Shown: piece after piece, positions 32,930-45,506 of the stretch
How positions within the stretch are numbered: the stretch's first letter is position 1
How the letters are laid out: every line of letters begins with the position of its first letter
NCBI GenBank assembly: GCA_021234155.1
Contig: JAJEKV010000158.1
Span: forward strand, 927,820-991,819
Reading direction: 5' to 3'
Source: Isoetes taiwanensis
Taxonomy: Eukaryota > Streptophyta > Lycopodiopsida > Isoetales > Isoetaceae
DNA: 64,000 nt
Notes under the pieces: generated by a model
Databases searched by the model: none
What the model was told of the DNA's origin: nothing
What the model saw: only the letters and a program-made list of their open reading frames with translations
Position numbers and translations under genes: made by a program

Positions 32930-34810
32930 AATAATTAAAGTGAGATCAAAGATAAAACATCCCGAGCTGCAATTGCTGAAGCTAAGAGGAAGGATCCTTC
33001 CTACTCAAAGAGGTGGAGAGGAATGAGTATTAGGCGAGGTTGCAGGTGCCATTTTCAGGTCAAACAATTGTATGTGAAGCCCGAGATATGTGAGATTACA
33101 TTCTATGAGATGAGACATATTGATAGTAAAGGCATGGTCTGCCATGGAATGGAGGATCCCCAATGCTTTAGAACAAGGCATGATATAGCTCCATGGTTAT
33201 CAAAGGGTAAGAAGACTTGGGTATACCAACAGTTGCTCCATAACCACACTCCCCAGGAAGTCTATCGTCAACACCAGGAGCAAAGCATAGGATGCATCCC
33301 AATGCTCCCAAGAATAGAGATGAATTCCTGGCTATGGATGATCTGTATAACTTGTCCCGCAAGGTGGCTGCTGACACATGGATGCTACACAAGGATGTGG
33401 CCACAAGTGTGAGGATGTGGGTTGACTTATACCAGGAGGATGTGTTCTTGTATCTGGAGGTTCCTTTTATTTTGGGCATCATCACCCCCTTTCAAACGAA
33501 GATCTTGTTGGAACATGGAAGGGGGAATGATGTAGCCATGGACTCAACCTTCAAGACCAATGATCATTGTTACAGCTTGTATACCCTGCTAGTATATGAC
33601 ACACATGGAAATGGTGTCCCTGTTGCTTGAGGTTCTAACCTCTAGTGCCACCGGGGAAGACATCCACCCTTGGCTGATGGCAATGAAGAACAGTATACAT
33701 AGAGGACCCATCACAGGAACCTTCATGTTTCATTGTGGATGATGCAATTTGAGATAAATGCCCTCAGGACGTATGGCCTAGAACCAATATTCGGGCCGGT
33801 TGTGTATCGGCATGTGAGAAGAAATTTGGATGAAGTTGCTCTTGAAGCGTCAAGAATAAGAAGGTGAGAGGGGAAATGTTTAAGGACCTCGGGCATATTA
33901 TGTATGCCACTTGTGTGGAACATGATCCAAGAAGGACGACTGATTATGTGGAGGCTTGTCGTAAAGAGGTATTGAGAAAACTGGATGAATTCAAGGAAAA
34001 GTACAAGGTGTGGAAAAGGGTTGTGAGGTATATGAATAAGGTTTGGACCAATAACATCACACATTGGATAATTGCGACAAGGATGTATCCTCACGCCAAC
34101 CAAGAGACAAATGCTGGCATAGAGTCTTACCATAGCCACATGAAGAGAAGATTAGGGGTCTCTAAGCATGCTTTGAGAGGAAGGCGAATTGATTGGCTGA
34201 TTTACATGCTGACAAGCATATTACAAACCCACATGTCATATAACAGGTTCATGAGGACGAGGGTTTTAAAACCAACAAGAGACGGGAGCACATAGTTGAG
34301 GCAGCCATTATAGGTGCAAGGGACATTCCTGATGAAGCTATTAGATGGCTGAATTTCAAGGAAGGCAGGGCCGAGGTGTGGAGTCAGAACATGGATACTT
34401 GGGATGATAACAGGGAGGCATTGCCTTATTTAGTAGATGTGGCACATGAACATTGGTCCACTTGTGATTGTCCATGGGGTATGAAAGGGAATATGTGCAA
34501 GCACCAAGTTAAGGTGATCCGAATGATGGCCAAGTACAACGAGGGAGATATTTTAAGGTTTTGTGGAACATTACATGGATCTCAGGCTGGCGGCTTGTCG
34601 AACTTACGACGCTTTGCCGAAGCATATGATGACATCTTGCCTCCTTCAGAAGAAGGGCCATGCAATGGTCTTGCACTTGATGAAGAAATTATGGACCAAA
34701 GCATTGCTGGTTGTTAGAGTCAAAACCCAAAGGTTAAGGTACTAGCAAGCATAGATGACACAATGCTTGCTATAAAGGAGACCATAGCTAGGAGGCCCCA
34801 ACTATGGACA
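32930..34810 (+). pseudogene. MULE/FAR1-like transposase gene, 5' part
   Basis: The N-terminal part of a Mutator-type transposase (or its FAR1/FHY3-like relative). RGCRCHFQVKQLYV and ICEITFYEM (33023-33150) resemble the FAR1 DNA-binding region, followed by HNHTP. The DDE transposase core starts near 33535 with DVAMDSTFKTNDHCYSLYT and HGNGVPVA, whose first Asp fits the MULE D-x-TF motif. A later block (33864-34295) has HWIIATRMYPHANQETNAG and IESYHSHMKRR, with the Glu expected of the triad. The SWIM zinc finger CDCPWGMKGNMCKH lies at 34466-34508. Frames shift near 33290 and 33860, and in-frame stops occur at VPVA (TGA, about 33627) and at 34715-34717 (TAG). The gene continues after the LTR element at 45844. 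Confidence 0.75.
34806..34810. repeat. Target-site duplication (GGACA), left copy
   Basis: GGACA directly precedes the left LTR and recurs at 45844-45848 directly after the right LTR. The host codons rejoin across one copy (QLWT then EARFLL), which confirms the insertion site. Confidence 0.95.
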
Positions 34811-35180
34811 TGTTAGAGCCTGAACTCTAACCTTGCAAGAAGGATGAAAAACCCAACAATCCAAGCTCAATCTATCAGATCAAGGCAATGCACAACACAA
34901 AGATCCATCATTTCCATAGCTAGATCAAGCAAAAATACTCCCTCTCAATACACCGTCTCTCTCTCTTCTCTCTGCTCTGATAATACAGTCATGATCCTAC
35001 CTCCATAATGCATACGTGCAAAAATCCTGCACGCGTGCATGTGCGTATATCACTCCATATACGGTATACTACCACCTCAATAGTGGTGAGTGTGGTGAGT
35101 GGTGCGTGGTGACAAGTGTGGTGAGTGGTGATGAGTGTGGTGAGTGGTGACGAGTGTGGTGAGTGGTGACCACCCCAACA
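34811..35180 (-). repeat. 3' LTR (left copy on the + strand)
   Basis: Begins TGTTAGAGCCTGAACTC and ends GACCACCCCAACA. It is nearly identical to 45507-45843 over the first 200 bases. The two differ mainly in a CATACGTGCA region and in the copy number of a GGTGAGTGGTGA(C/T)GAGTGT microsatellite near the inner end, which makes this copy 33 bases longer. Confidence 0.95.
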
Positions 35181-36395
35181 GTGGCGACCACAGTGGGAAA
35201 ATGTGCCACTCCGTGGCGGAGAACCCATAACAGAACATACTCATATGGTCCTTGGGACATGTCCCCAAATGACACATTTACACCCTCCTCAAATCCAAAT
35301 GACTAATACAAACAAACTGATCCAAAAGTGACAAAACAGAGCCTCTGTAACTGTGGCAAACTTGGAAAGCTCATATCTTGAGTTCCAGAACTCCGTTTGA
35401 CCTGCACCATAGCTCATTGGATTCGTATCGCCGAAACACATCTTTTGATGTAGGATAGATAGTGTATTATGGAACTATCACCATCTGTTTTTACAAAAAA
35501 ACGACCTGCTGTAACCCAAAAATTCTCCATAAATTCTCTGTAATTGGAGCTATGCCAAATCTGAATCCCTTAGAATAGCACTTCTCTTTCAAAATAAGGC
35601 CCGAGGTCTTCTCCATTTCTGGGATTAAGCAACAATTCCCCTTTTGGATTCATCGACCAACTCCAACCCTATCAAGTAAGCATCTTCCAAATAGGAAAAT
35701 GAAGTTAACATGTAACAACCACAAAAAGTGTGGCCAAAGAATAAGCCACAATCCAATAACCTGCTCAAATATTACTGCACTAGCATACCAATGTGGCAAA
35801 TCTGATGTAATATAATAGAACTTGCTAAAATGATATATTCCAGGTAGCTGATTAGTCTCAAATAGTGCAAACAAACCTTTAGGAGCCTCTTTGGCTGCTA
35901 CACATTGAGATAAAGTGCTGCTCATGTCCAACTTCCCATCCTTTATCGCATAGTCATGCTCAAATTTACTCACCTCTTCCACACTTCCATGCTCAAACAT
36001 GAAAGGAACTAGTTTTCCTTGATTCTCGGACTTCTTCGAGGTGCTACAATCTTTGAAACATAGGTCTGAACCATTCTAGGTACACTTCATTCATCAAAGC
36101 ATCAAAAATTTGCAATTCTAGCTCATGGTTTAGTGCCAAACCATCAAAGCAAGTAATGAGGCATATAAAGTTCTTGCTCATCTGGTATACATGTCTCAAA
36201 TCTGAAAGTCTCATAAAGAGGACTGTTGTCATTACTGTCGCCAAATTCAAAAGCATGTAACATATCTTTAGAGTGCTCAAATGCTGAAATATCCATGCTT
36301 TCCACTTCTAATTCACATAATAATGATTCATCATCATCCAAAAATGTTTCATATGTATGAAAAGTCTCAAAAACATTTTCTTTCTCATAACAATG
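35181..36395 (-). pseudogene. 3' coding tail and internal 3' region of the LTR element
   Basis: Minus-strand coding that continues the protease frame beyond the LINE insertion. From 36395 down it encodes a strongly acidic stretch with NDKFEHCYEKENVF and DDDESLLCELEVESMD, ending at a stop near 36140 after PHYLL. A further frame (36000-35650) begins MFEHGSVEEVSKFEHDYA and has hydrophobic stretches without a recognised domain. The last 450 bases before the LTR are non-coding. Confidence 0.6.
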
Positions 36396-36413
36396 CTCAA
36401 ACTTATCATTTTC
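36396..36413. repeat. LINE target-site duplication, left copy
   Basis: The 18-base CTCAAACTTATCATTTTC is repeated exactly at 43255-43272. It flanks the LINE poly-A side. Confidence 0.97.
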
Positions 36414-36939
36414 TTTTTTTTTTTTAATTGAAGGCTTTATAAGTATATTATAGAAGTATAATTACAAAACTACTTTTCTGAGGGGAAGTATAACCCATTA
36501 TAGTTATTCGCTTAAAAGGATAATCGGAGAAAAAAGCCGAGCCAAATACTTTAGGTTCAAGCGGTGATAGGAGATTGTCGGGGATGAGATAAATGAAGCT
36601 AGAAGTGGGATTTAAGATTGATTCCCCTTTTACGACCTCGCCTCTAACCATCATTGAGAGAGTCTGAGAAAATACAGATGAGGATTCCGCCATCGCCATG
36701 TTAAAAGCGCCACTTGCTATCCTTGGCTTCCACGGATCATGCCTCTGCGGGCATCATAATTTTGATCACAACAACATCATCCGAAGCATAGTATATTGTG
36801 CTCTTAGGGTTTGGAGGGCCCAAAACCTTCACCCATTCATTATTGGCTTTCGTCCATCCTTTTCCACTTAAGTTTACGCGGCAACATGAATATAATCCCA
36901 CGCGACACCAAAATTTAATAAGGATCATTACATGAAAAG

Positions 36940-37674
36940 TTAACCTGCTGCATTTATCCATCTAATGTCATATTCAATTTGTTTAATAACAGCTTCCGGG
37001 TGGATGATGTCATCGTTGAAGATGAACTCATTCCTTCCTTTCCATATTCTCCAAAGGATAATATAAACCCTCCAGTCCGTAGGTTGCTCGGGCATAAAGA
37101 AATCTGTAGAGCTTAGGGAGATAAGGTCAGTGCCTATCAAATTTGAAGCAAGCTCCAAGATCCATCCTGACCACAGGCAGTTCCTAAAGAGATGGTCCTC
37201 ATCTTCCTTATGAGACAAACATCACGGGACAAATGTCCGAATCACGTCATCCGAATCCCTATATTTTTCTTTGTTTGTAGCTAGAGCCCTATGCCACAAC
37301 TGCCACATGAATGATTTAATCTTGGGGGGGATAGGGCTGGACCACAAGAACTTTAGATTCCTAGCACACCTTTCCTTCCCAATTTGCCATTTAAAATGCA
37401 AAGTCATGGCCTGATCCTTCATAAGAAATCTGTATGCATTTTTTACTTTGAAGTCAGCTTTCCCCTTATGTTGCCAGTTATTAGCCTCTTCTATCCAGAT
37501 GCCTTGGGTAAGCATTGAGCATATATTATTGTACAGCATTTCGGAATCCCCTTCTCCTGAGAGCTTTGAGTCCCTGTAGGGGATAATTCCTTGATCATTG
37601 AACATGTCCACGATCGTCTGCGGATGCCTTTGGAAGTCGAATGCGGCTTGTTCAGGGAAGTGGCGGCAAGGCAT
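36940..37674 (-). pseudogene. LINE C-terminal zinc-binding (zf-RVT) region
   Basis: From 37674 down: GDSEMLYNNICSML, FKVKNAYRFL, FLWSSPIPPKIKSFMWQLW, HRALATNKEKY, then SHKEDEDHLFRNC (37218). The final C/H-containing stretch with W-x-x-P-x-K-x-x-x-F-x-W upstream is the zf-RVT arrangement of plant LINEs. The Cys expected after NKEKY is not seen, and the frame changes before SHKED. Confidence 0.7.
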
Positions 37675-38499
37675 AAAGAGGAATTGTTAGTAAGGAGGGC
37701 TGGGTTCCAAAATATGGATTGATCCATAGACAACCCTTCTTTCAAGTGTACATCCCTTTAATCGATCCAGGGCCTTGATCCACTTCTTAAGCGGGGCCGG
37801 GGGTGGATTTGGGGACCAAGAAGGAAAATAGATAGAATGGGGTAGATTAATTGCGAGATTCCTCCATCCATAAGAGGTGCACTTACCCGGATAATGCACG
37901 ATAATAGTAGATCTGAGGATGGTTAATCGGGTTGTAGGCGACCTTGTAGAAATATTTGGCTGCAAGAGCTATACCCTGTTTCTCTATATTGATCACACCT
38001 AACCCCCCATTTTTCTTGGTCTTGCAGCATTCCTTCATAGCAACAGGAATCCAGCATCTCTTGTTTTGGCCGGAGGAGATAAATCTGCCTATAATACTCT
38101 GAAGCTTGGAGGAAACTTTTTTGGAGCTAAAATAGAGGGATTTGGTAAACATGAGAAGAGGAGATCACAAAGTTGGCTATAATTGCCGTCCACGCTTGGA
38201 AATATACTTGGAATTAAGGCTGTCCACCTTCCTCACGAAACTTCTCAATTATATCATTCCAAATATCTGATGGGCTGCCCTTCATAACCATCGGAATACC
38301 CAAGATTTTAGATGAATTGGTTGGTAAAATGTACTTACAGCCCATGAGAGCAGCCGTTTGCTCCCCTTTTACCTGATCCTTAGCTACAATTTTCGACTTC
38401 ATAGGATTTATCTTGCAGCCCGATACTTCCCCAAACTCCTCCAGGATTGCTTGAGTGTTAATCGAGGAGATCTATTATCCATCGAAAACCGGCAAGAAT

Positions 38500-39330
38500 G
38501 TGTCATCACGCAAAATGTCCATTCAAAATCTGATCCAATTGCCCACTTCTGGCGGGGTAAGCCCTTGAATGGGGTTAGTAGTCTTGGCTTCCTCCAATTT
38601 GCTATGGAGGCTTTCCATGATAATGAGAAAAAGAAAAGGGGCTAGGGGGCATCCTTGCTTTACCCCTCTTTCAAGGGGAAAGAATGGGCCACACTCCCCA
38701 TTAATCAAAACCGAGGACCTGGAGTTAGACAGAATGGCTTTGAAGAGAAGGATGACCTCGTTTGAGAACCCTAAGGCATAGCAACATTTGAAAAGAAAAT
38801 TCCAACTAGCGAGTCGAAAGCCTTGGTTATATCCAATTTGATAAAGGCGACATCTTGGTGAGATTCTTTGGCCCAATGAAGACCCAATATAGCGGTGACA
38901 ACATTATCTAGAATGAATCGTCCTTGGGTAAAATTTGCTTGGGGCGTCTTGATAATCCTTTCGAGGATTGTCTTGGTCTCTCGGCTATAGTACCTGATAT
39001 TAGCTTGTAAATCACATTTGACAAAGAGATTGGTCTATAGTCCGAAAAGGTTGCAGGAACATCTGTTTTAGGAATGAGGGTAATAAGACTGGTGTTTATT
39101 CTTGCATCCAGGCATTTAGAGACCCTAAATTCATTGGCCGGGCATGTGATATCTTCCCCAATCATAGGCCACACCTTAATAAAAATTCCCGAGGGAAGCC
39201 CATCGGGTCAGGGCTCTTGCCTTTTTCCATTTCCTTTGCAAAGAGTAGAGTTCTTCTTTGGAGAAAGGCTTCTCAATGCTCAAATTCTCCTCTTGGAAAA
39301 CCTTTCTTTGCATATTAATGAACTGTCCAT
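38500..39330 (-). pseudogene. LINE reverse-transcriptase domain
   Basis: Conserved RT blocks in order on the minus strand: a KAPGPDG-like site read across a frame change near 39220, WPMIGEDI, TSLITLIPKTDVP, DYRPISLSNVIYKLIS (39174-38990), QANFTQGRFILDN, an IKLDITKAFDS catalytic block near 38830, SVLINGECGPFFPLERGVKQG and GCPLAPFLFLIIMESL (38700-38600), and a FA-DDTF site near 38505 matching the FADD catalytic box. These are the standard plant L1 landmarks. Multiple stops and frame changes make it non-functional. Confidence 0.85.
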
Positions 39331-42300
39331 ATCCAGGGCTGACCATCTGTTAGTTCCCATGATGTTTTTGAAGTGATCCTTTCTTTGCGGTTTTAATCGA
39401 TTCTCCTCGGTGATGTCCTCCTCTCCAGCTCTAATTTCGAAAATATGGTTTCTTTTCACCCTCCCTTGGCTTTGGCAAAAAGAACTTGGAGCTACCCCTT
39501 TCATCTTCTTTAATTTCCTTAACTTTTGCCTTAAGTCTCAACCCTCTGCAATTCTAATCTCTTCCTTCTCAATTTACGCACTAATATCTTCCTTATCTTC
39601 TTAGGCGTTTGTAAGACTCTCTCGAGGGTTACGAAGGTGGATAGTTTTCTCAAGGTGCACTATCCTACCCGGACTTTAAGCCAATTTTTGGTGGCTTTGG
39701 CCACCTTGACCCCCGAGTGCATCCGGCCCGGTTCCTCCCAAAGTGCGGGATATTTGCCGGAGGATCTGCTGAAATCTTGTGCTAAACTCCTCATGATCGA
39801 AGGCTAGTGTTGAGCTTGAAGTAGGTCTTCCTTCTTTTGATAGAGTCCTTAGCCATGATCACGAGGCTGCTGGGGATAGTGGTGGGGCCGGGGGGTACCC
39901 CCCCTCTAGGTTGTTCACTCTATTCTTTGTTATTCCATAAGTTCTCGGAGATAAAAAATGTCATGCAAACCACAGTGGGATCCACCCTTTTATCCGTCCC
40001 GGTTGTAGGAATCTGCCTTGGTTCTAGCAAAGCGTAAGATTGTTCCCCTCAATCGGTTCGACCACGCCTCTTTTTTTTCCTTCTTACCTAAAGGTCACGT
40101 AATTCTTATTTTTCATAAAGCTGTTAGTAACCATATTAATATCACCACCTAAAATACATTCATCAAACTCTAAATTATCTAAGCTATTCTTGACCACGAT
40201 TTCAGATTTTCTCTCTCTCCCACGGATCATTATATGCATAAATGTTAACAAGAGCTATTCTAATTTTAAATAAAGTACATAAAAGAATCGCCATCTACCA
40301 TTTCTCCCATTCACCATATAAGTATTGGAAATATCAAGTGATTATTCCAAGCAATAGCAATCCCCACGAGGAGTCATTGGTGGGATTGACCATAAAGCTG
40401 AAACCATAAGGGAGAGTCCCTAACGATAATATTACTGTGGTCAAGGTCATGAATCTTATGCTCTGTATAAAAGAGAAAATCAGGTTTGAGGGAATGAAGA
40501 CATACCTTAAGCCTTTTCCTTTTTTGATAGTACTATTCAACCCACGGAGATTCGGTGATCTGACTAAGGTCTCTATCCATTAGATTTTGTACTTACCTAC
40601 ATCCTCTCGGGCAAGGATGGATTGTTTCCTGGGGCTAGCACGGCTGGGACCCATATAAAGTTTTTTCTTACCCCTGCCCCTTCTTTTGTCAACCATCTTC
40701 CAGCAATTGTCCTCTAAATCCATGACCTCTTCAAGAGTGTGCTGAATCTCTTCCTCTTCCTTATTAAACTCAGGATTAGGGTCTTCTTTTAGGGTGAAGA
40801 CCAGGTTCCCTGTATCAATCTTCACCGACAAATTAGCATTTTTAAACAAAAAGACCATATTATTGTTGAGCTCGATTTCAGGAAACTCTTGATTATAACC
40901 ATGGTCTTTAGCTCTGGTTAGAGTAAATTGTTCCATATGCGGTCACGAACATTAGTCTTTAGGCTCGAGATTACGAACTTCACCTTTGTCCTCGTGATTG
41001 TAGTTTTAGGGACCGGATGCGCTTAATGTTCTTTTGAGGATTGTTCTCTTTTATTTTGTAGTAGAGCGGGGACCGGCCTTTTAGAATAAGATAACATGAT
41101 ATCCAAAACTCATTCTCCACGACTCTTGTTTTATACTCATTTGATCGGAAATAATTCTTTTGGAAACCTGTGGTGACGGGTAATTGGTTTGGGGAATATT
41201 GATCTCAATCACATCCCCAAGGGTTGAACGAGCCGATGGGTGAGATTTGGTCCAAAGCAGGGGGCAAATTGGAGAAGGATATCGGTAGTCATCGATATCC
41301 TTATCCATACAGGAATGAAATCGAATTCCATCTCATCAAATAGAAGGGAGCATTGGCAATGTCGTGTCTAACTTTTTCTCGAGAATATAGCCAACACAGA
41401 TTTCATCTCTGAAAACAATCTGGAATGTTTTATTGTCAAGCTTGAGGATCGAGAGGATAGGAATGTGCTGAGTTTTAGTGATCCAATTCTTGACTTCCTC
41501 CTGAGAAGGGCATTTCCGCGGGAAATGGACTAAAATAACCTTCTTGGAGAAGATGTCAAATTTTGAGAGTTATGCGGTACCCCAAATAAATCGATGAACC
41601 CCTTTCCAGAATCATGTCTGACATTGTTAGTAGGAACAGTGGGAACAGCAGGCACATCTTTCATTAAAATATTTTTATAGGAGAGGGGAGAATCCGGACC
41701 TTTAACCTTGTCGTTCTTGCCCACCACTGGTATGGTATTCGTGATCTTGTTTTCCCCCACCTTCGTTTTGGTAATGTTGAGCTGCATTTTTTTTACCTCC
41801 CTCGCAATTTTTCGCTGATCCACACGAGCTCACCTCCACGGGTTAAAGAACCCATTGGAATCCTTGATCTTGCATGCTTTGGCTGTTTTTCCTTCTTCGG
41901 TGGTAGACCTCGGAGATGTCGAAACTCCCTCTAGGGGCTGATTCACGGCCAGCCCTTGTCTAAAAGTTTTCTGTGCCTCTCGATAAACATTATATGCGCC
42001 TCTTCCCATCTCTTAATTAACGATACTAGCGTTGGAGCTATCTTTCAATCCGTCCCATTTGATAATCAGATTTTTCACTTTGCTTGACATTTTCATCCAT
42101 GAAAGATCGAAGATGCTATTTTTCAAGCTGCGGCCGATCCGTTTCGGTATTTTGTGTTTCCTTTGTTATGAGTTTGTACAGAGTATTGTCCATTTCCTGA
42201 ACATAGCCAAAGGTATTCCAGACCCAGTCCCTGTCATTCGCCCTGCCTTCCATGTAGTCTTTATCTATGCCACTTAGCCTTTCTTTGCAAGCCAAGATTC

Positions 42301-43218
42301 CGACTTCCTCATGAACCCCATGCAAAATCATTTGCTTTTCTGGCGGTCGGGATAATCTCTAAACCCATATATAATTCCTTCAAAACACTCCATCCTTTGT
42401 CCTGTCTGCTGTCCATCCAGAAGATTTGGTTCCATTCATCATCTTCTTTGCTAGACTTGGATGTGCTTGCCTTGGTTCTCATCTTGAGCGGAGGCTAACC
42501 GGAAGGGAGCAAGCTAAGCTGCGTCACAAAATTGCAGAGGACCTAAAGCCGATGCCATTACCCGATTCTGAAAACGCCCCCCTTCAGATCCTTACGCCTC
42601 AAGAAGTAGCGCCAATGATAGATTTTCCCCGCCCAAGAAGAACATCGAGGAGAATGACAGGGGGCGACACTCCGTACCCTCGGAAATCCCAGAGGAACAA
42701 AATCTAAAAGACCCTACCTGACCCTGACTCTTGAAAAGAAAAACCCCACCCGACCCAAGGACCTCTAGCCTATACTAATTTGCTACCAGGAACCTCCACA
42801 CCACCACATCTAAGTCCCTCAAGTCTTTGGGAGGGGTGCGGATCAAAGAAGGCTGCCGATGTAATAGATTGGTTCAACACCAAATTCCAAGGGTGCACTC
42901 ATCATTGAATAAATTGCGTTGAAGCGTTACCAAGACCAATATAGGGCCTGGAATTTGAGCAGCCACTCTCAAAGATCCAGCTGCTGTCAAAGCACCACGA
43001 TGCACAAGAAGAAGGTATTGAACCGAATCTGCGAGAAGCCAACCCACGGATCTAGACTTCGATTACCCATCTAATTAAGTTTTCTACAATTCCTAGAGAT
43101 TCTTGGTTTTCCTCCAGGATGTTAGTAATCCCCAACCCCTGGAGAACAGCTTCATACAAAGCCTCATCCATCGGGGTATGGGAGAACACCAAGAAGCAAG
43201 ACGCCCTCCTGAAGGCGC

Positions 43219-43566
43219 TCAACGTTCATTTTTCTCCACCCTCGCTTTCTCTCCCTCAAACTTATCATTTTCACATAAAAGAACATGCTCACACTCTTCA
43301 ACTATGTGAGATGTGATTAGATTTACCTGATTTCGATTTGTACCATCCATGCTTGATTTTAGAGGATGATCTATATTCACTCCGCTGCCCGTATCTATGT
43401 TTGCTCCTTCGACTAAATACCCGTTGATACTCACATCGCAAAGAAATGGCCCTGGATCCTTGGACTGCCGGGCTGGTAGCTCTATTGATAGAATTTGTTG
43501 GACAGAAATTTCTGATTTTCTTCTTCTCTCTAACTCTTGCAAGAAAGTAGGATAATAATGCATCAA
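43219..43566 (-). pseudogene. Aspartic protease part of the LTR element
   Basis: The frame begins with a short leader, then IELPARQSKDPGPFLCDVSI, and the retropepsin-like active-site region EGANIDTGSGVNI (about 43410-43380), where D-T-G is the catalytic triplet. A full retropepsin would extend further. The frame runs into the LINE junction at 43255-43272 after CENDKFE and resumes in the same frame at 36395. Confidence 0.75.
43255..43272. repeat. LINE target-site duplication, right copy
   Basis: Exact 18-base match to 36396-36413, adjoining the LINE 5' end. Confidence 0.97.
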
Positions 43567-44950
43567 TTACTCAAGAGTAAGTGCAACTTTAGTGGCCAAA
43601 ACTTGGCTGATCACATCATCTTCATTTTGAATTTCCTCATCCACCATAGGAGGCATCACTATGGGCTGATTTTCTTCTATAGACTGAAATTGTTCTGTGG
43701 GCAGCACATTGAATTGCACCTTCTTAGGTGCTGACACCTTCAAAGCTTGTTCCTTCAAAGCCTTTGGAAAAGAGGTCTTAGTCTTCTCCGCAATTGGTAC
43801 TACTCTTGGTTCGTGAACCACCTTTTGTGATCTTGTAACTGCATTTACTTCTCCAATCTCTTCTTCTTGCTGAAATGGATCATTCTCCACCTCAATGAAT
43901 CCACAATTTACTACTGATTTTGCCTTCTCTTGCTTCTTAAGCTCCTCAATAAGAGCCTTAACTTGAGGATTATCAATGTACTTTGCATCTTGAATGCGAA
44001 CATCATTATTAGGAAGAGGTATTGATTCAAACACTTGCTGCGTTGGTGGATACTTGTTGGTTGCCCATTCCCATTTCCCATGGATTTTCCAACAAGTAGT
44101 CTCATCATGCTTGAATTTATCACATAACTTGCAATACAAATGAGCCTTACTTGGATACCATCCCTGTTTTGGCTGCACCATTTGTGTGGAACTCATTGGA
44201 GCTTGTTGAGCAATTGGAGCTTGTGGCATTATTGGAACTTGTGGTATGATAGGTGCTGCCTCCATTGGTTGAATAGGAATAGGTGGTGCTTGTTGCATAA
44301 CAGCAAATACCGGATTGGCCCTCTCAAAGAATCTCTTCTCCCTACATCCTTGATCATTATGGCCCTTTATTTGGCATCTTGAGTAGAATTTCAGCAATCT
44401 ACATGTAGTATTAGAATGTCAATAGACCCACAATACTCACAAGTAATAAAACCGCACCTCCCTTGGCTTCTCACCGATTGTAAGCTTAGAAATCTTGGCT
44501 GCAATATCCCTTTTTATGCGGAGCAAGAACTTCATGAATGTATCAATTATCTTCAGCCTTGAGGCGTACTTTTGTGCCTCTAGTAATGTTGTAGGCTGTT
44601 TTGCCTTCACCTTATGAGCAATAGCTTCGTTTCAGCCCCTTCACATACCATTGAATATCCATTTCATCATTCGACAATCTTCCAATGAACCACGACTTTG
44701 AGAACATAATATACCTCCGATTATACTCTCTAATTGATTCATCTTACTTTGTGTGAAATTGGTCCACCTTTCCATAGTCTTATCCTTACCATGAACTTCT
44801 TGATAATTGGCAATGAAAGCTTCCTTTAATTCGATATGTCATGGTATTCGGCCGAAGTTTGTGCCCATTCCTCCTTTGAATCTTGCAAAGAACTATGAAA
44901 CCAAAGCAAATAATCAGCAGCCGGTAACTTACATTGCCGGGCAATACCTC
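43567..44950 (-). pseudogene. Retroelement gag with two zinc knuckles
   Basis: Minus strand. The upstream part (about 44950-44400) has gag capsid features (WFHSSLQDSKEEW, then SLEDCRMMKWIFNGM) but is interrupted by stops. The intact frame 44397-43567 starts with a degenerate knuckle, YSRCQIKGHNDQGC, in which the first Cys is Tyr. A Pro/Met/Gln-rich linker follows (PIPIQPMEAAPIIPQ), then a canonical CCHC knuckle, CKLCDKFKHDETTC (about 44138-44095), and a Lys/Glu-rich tail. It leads into the protease frame. Confidence 0.8.
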
Positions 44951-45483
44951 TCAAACTTCACAATATGCTTCAAAGGATCCCGATCTACGGATCATCAAAC
45001 TTTGGAATCCCCATTGTCTCGAAAACCCCATACCATAGGTGGTAATACAGACCATCTCTCGCCTCTTCTTGGGTTTCTTGAAATTGGAAAACGAAATTGA
45101 ATCTCCCTTCAATTTGAAAAACGAAATTGGATTACCTTCTAGATCGGTAAATGGAATCAAAACCTCCACGGATGAGAATTAGACCCCGGATCTGCTCCCC
45201 AAATCTGAAAACGAAATTGAATCTTGATGCAATTTTGAGCCCAAAGATTGACTCACCGGTCCCCTTCTTGTTACGATGGAGCTTAGTGGGATCTCCTTCT
45301 TACTTCTCTTGGGCATAAAACTATGCTCCCCTTGTCAAATTTCACTCCACAAATCAATTACAGCAAAATCCCCTTCACACAAGAAATTGCTTCTTTCACA
45401 ATGGTGTCGTTCTTTACCGACGATCACCAATACCAATGGTAACAACTCCTTTTTCAATGGAAATTCTTGCCAATCAATGGTCT

Positions 45484-45504
45484 GTCGAGAACCGTGGTCG
45501 CCAA
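45484..45504 (-). promoter_or_regulatory. Candidate primer-binding site of the LTR element
   Basis: Just inside the 5' LTR the minus strand reads ATT and then TGGCGACCACGGTTCTCGA. A TGG start matches the complement of a tRNA CCA end. I cannot name the tRNA. Confidence 0.5.
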
Positions 45505-45506
45505 AT

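Larger units (their letters stand above)
36414..43254 (-). mobile_element. L1-type LINE, near full length, decayed
   Basis: A 6841-bp minus-strand insertion with a 12-base poly-A tail (T-run 36414-36425) and an exact 18-bp target-site duplication. The 5' end (43254) starts GGGAGAGAAAGCGAGG, so 5' truncation is unlikely. Order from 5': a leader, an ORF1-like region (about 42000-40580, fragments such as 41823-41530 and 40936-40580, KKK-rich), an endonuclease start (SPNLRGLNST near 40560), reverse transcriptase (39300-38470) and a C-terminal zinc-binding region (37674-36940). Frames are broken repeatedly, so it is not autonomous now. It lies inside the protease frame of the LTR element and is therefore younger than that insertion. 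Confidence 0.9.

Noticed and set aside
34989-35277. Open frames encoding Thr/His-rich repeats (TTLITTHH-type)
   Set aside because: They are translations of the GGTGAGTGGTGA microsatellite inside the 3' LTR, not a gene.
42426-42707. Plus-strand frame with KLRHKIAEDLKPMPLPDSE
   Set aside because: It lies inside the minus-strand LINE leader and ORF1 region and has no known domain. Treated as a shadow.
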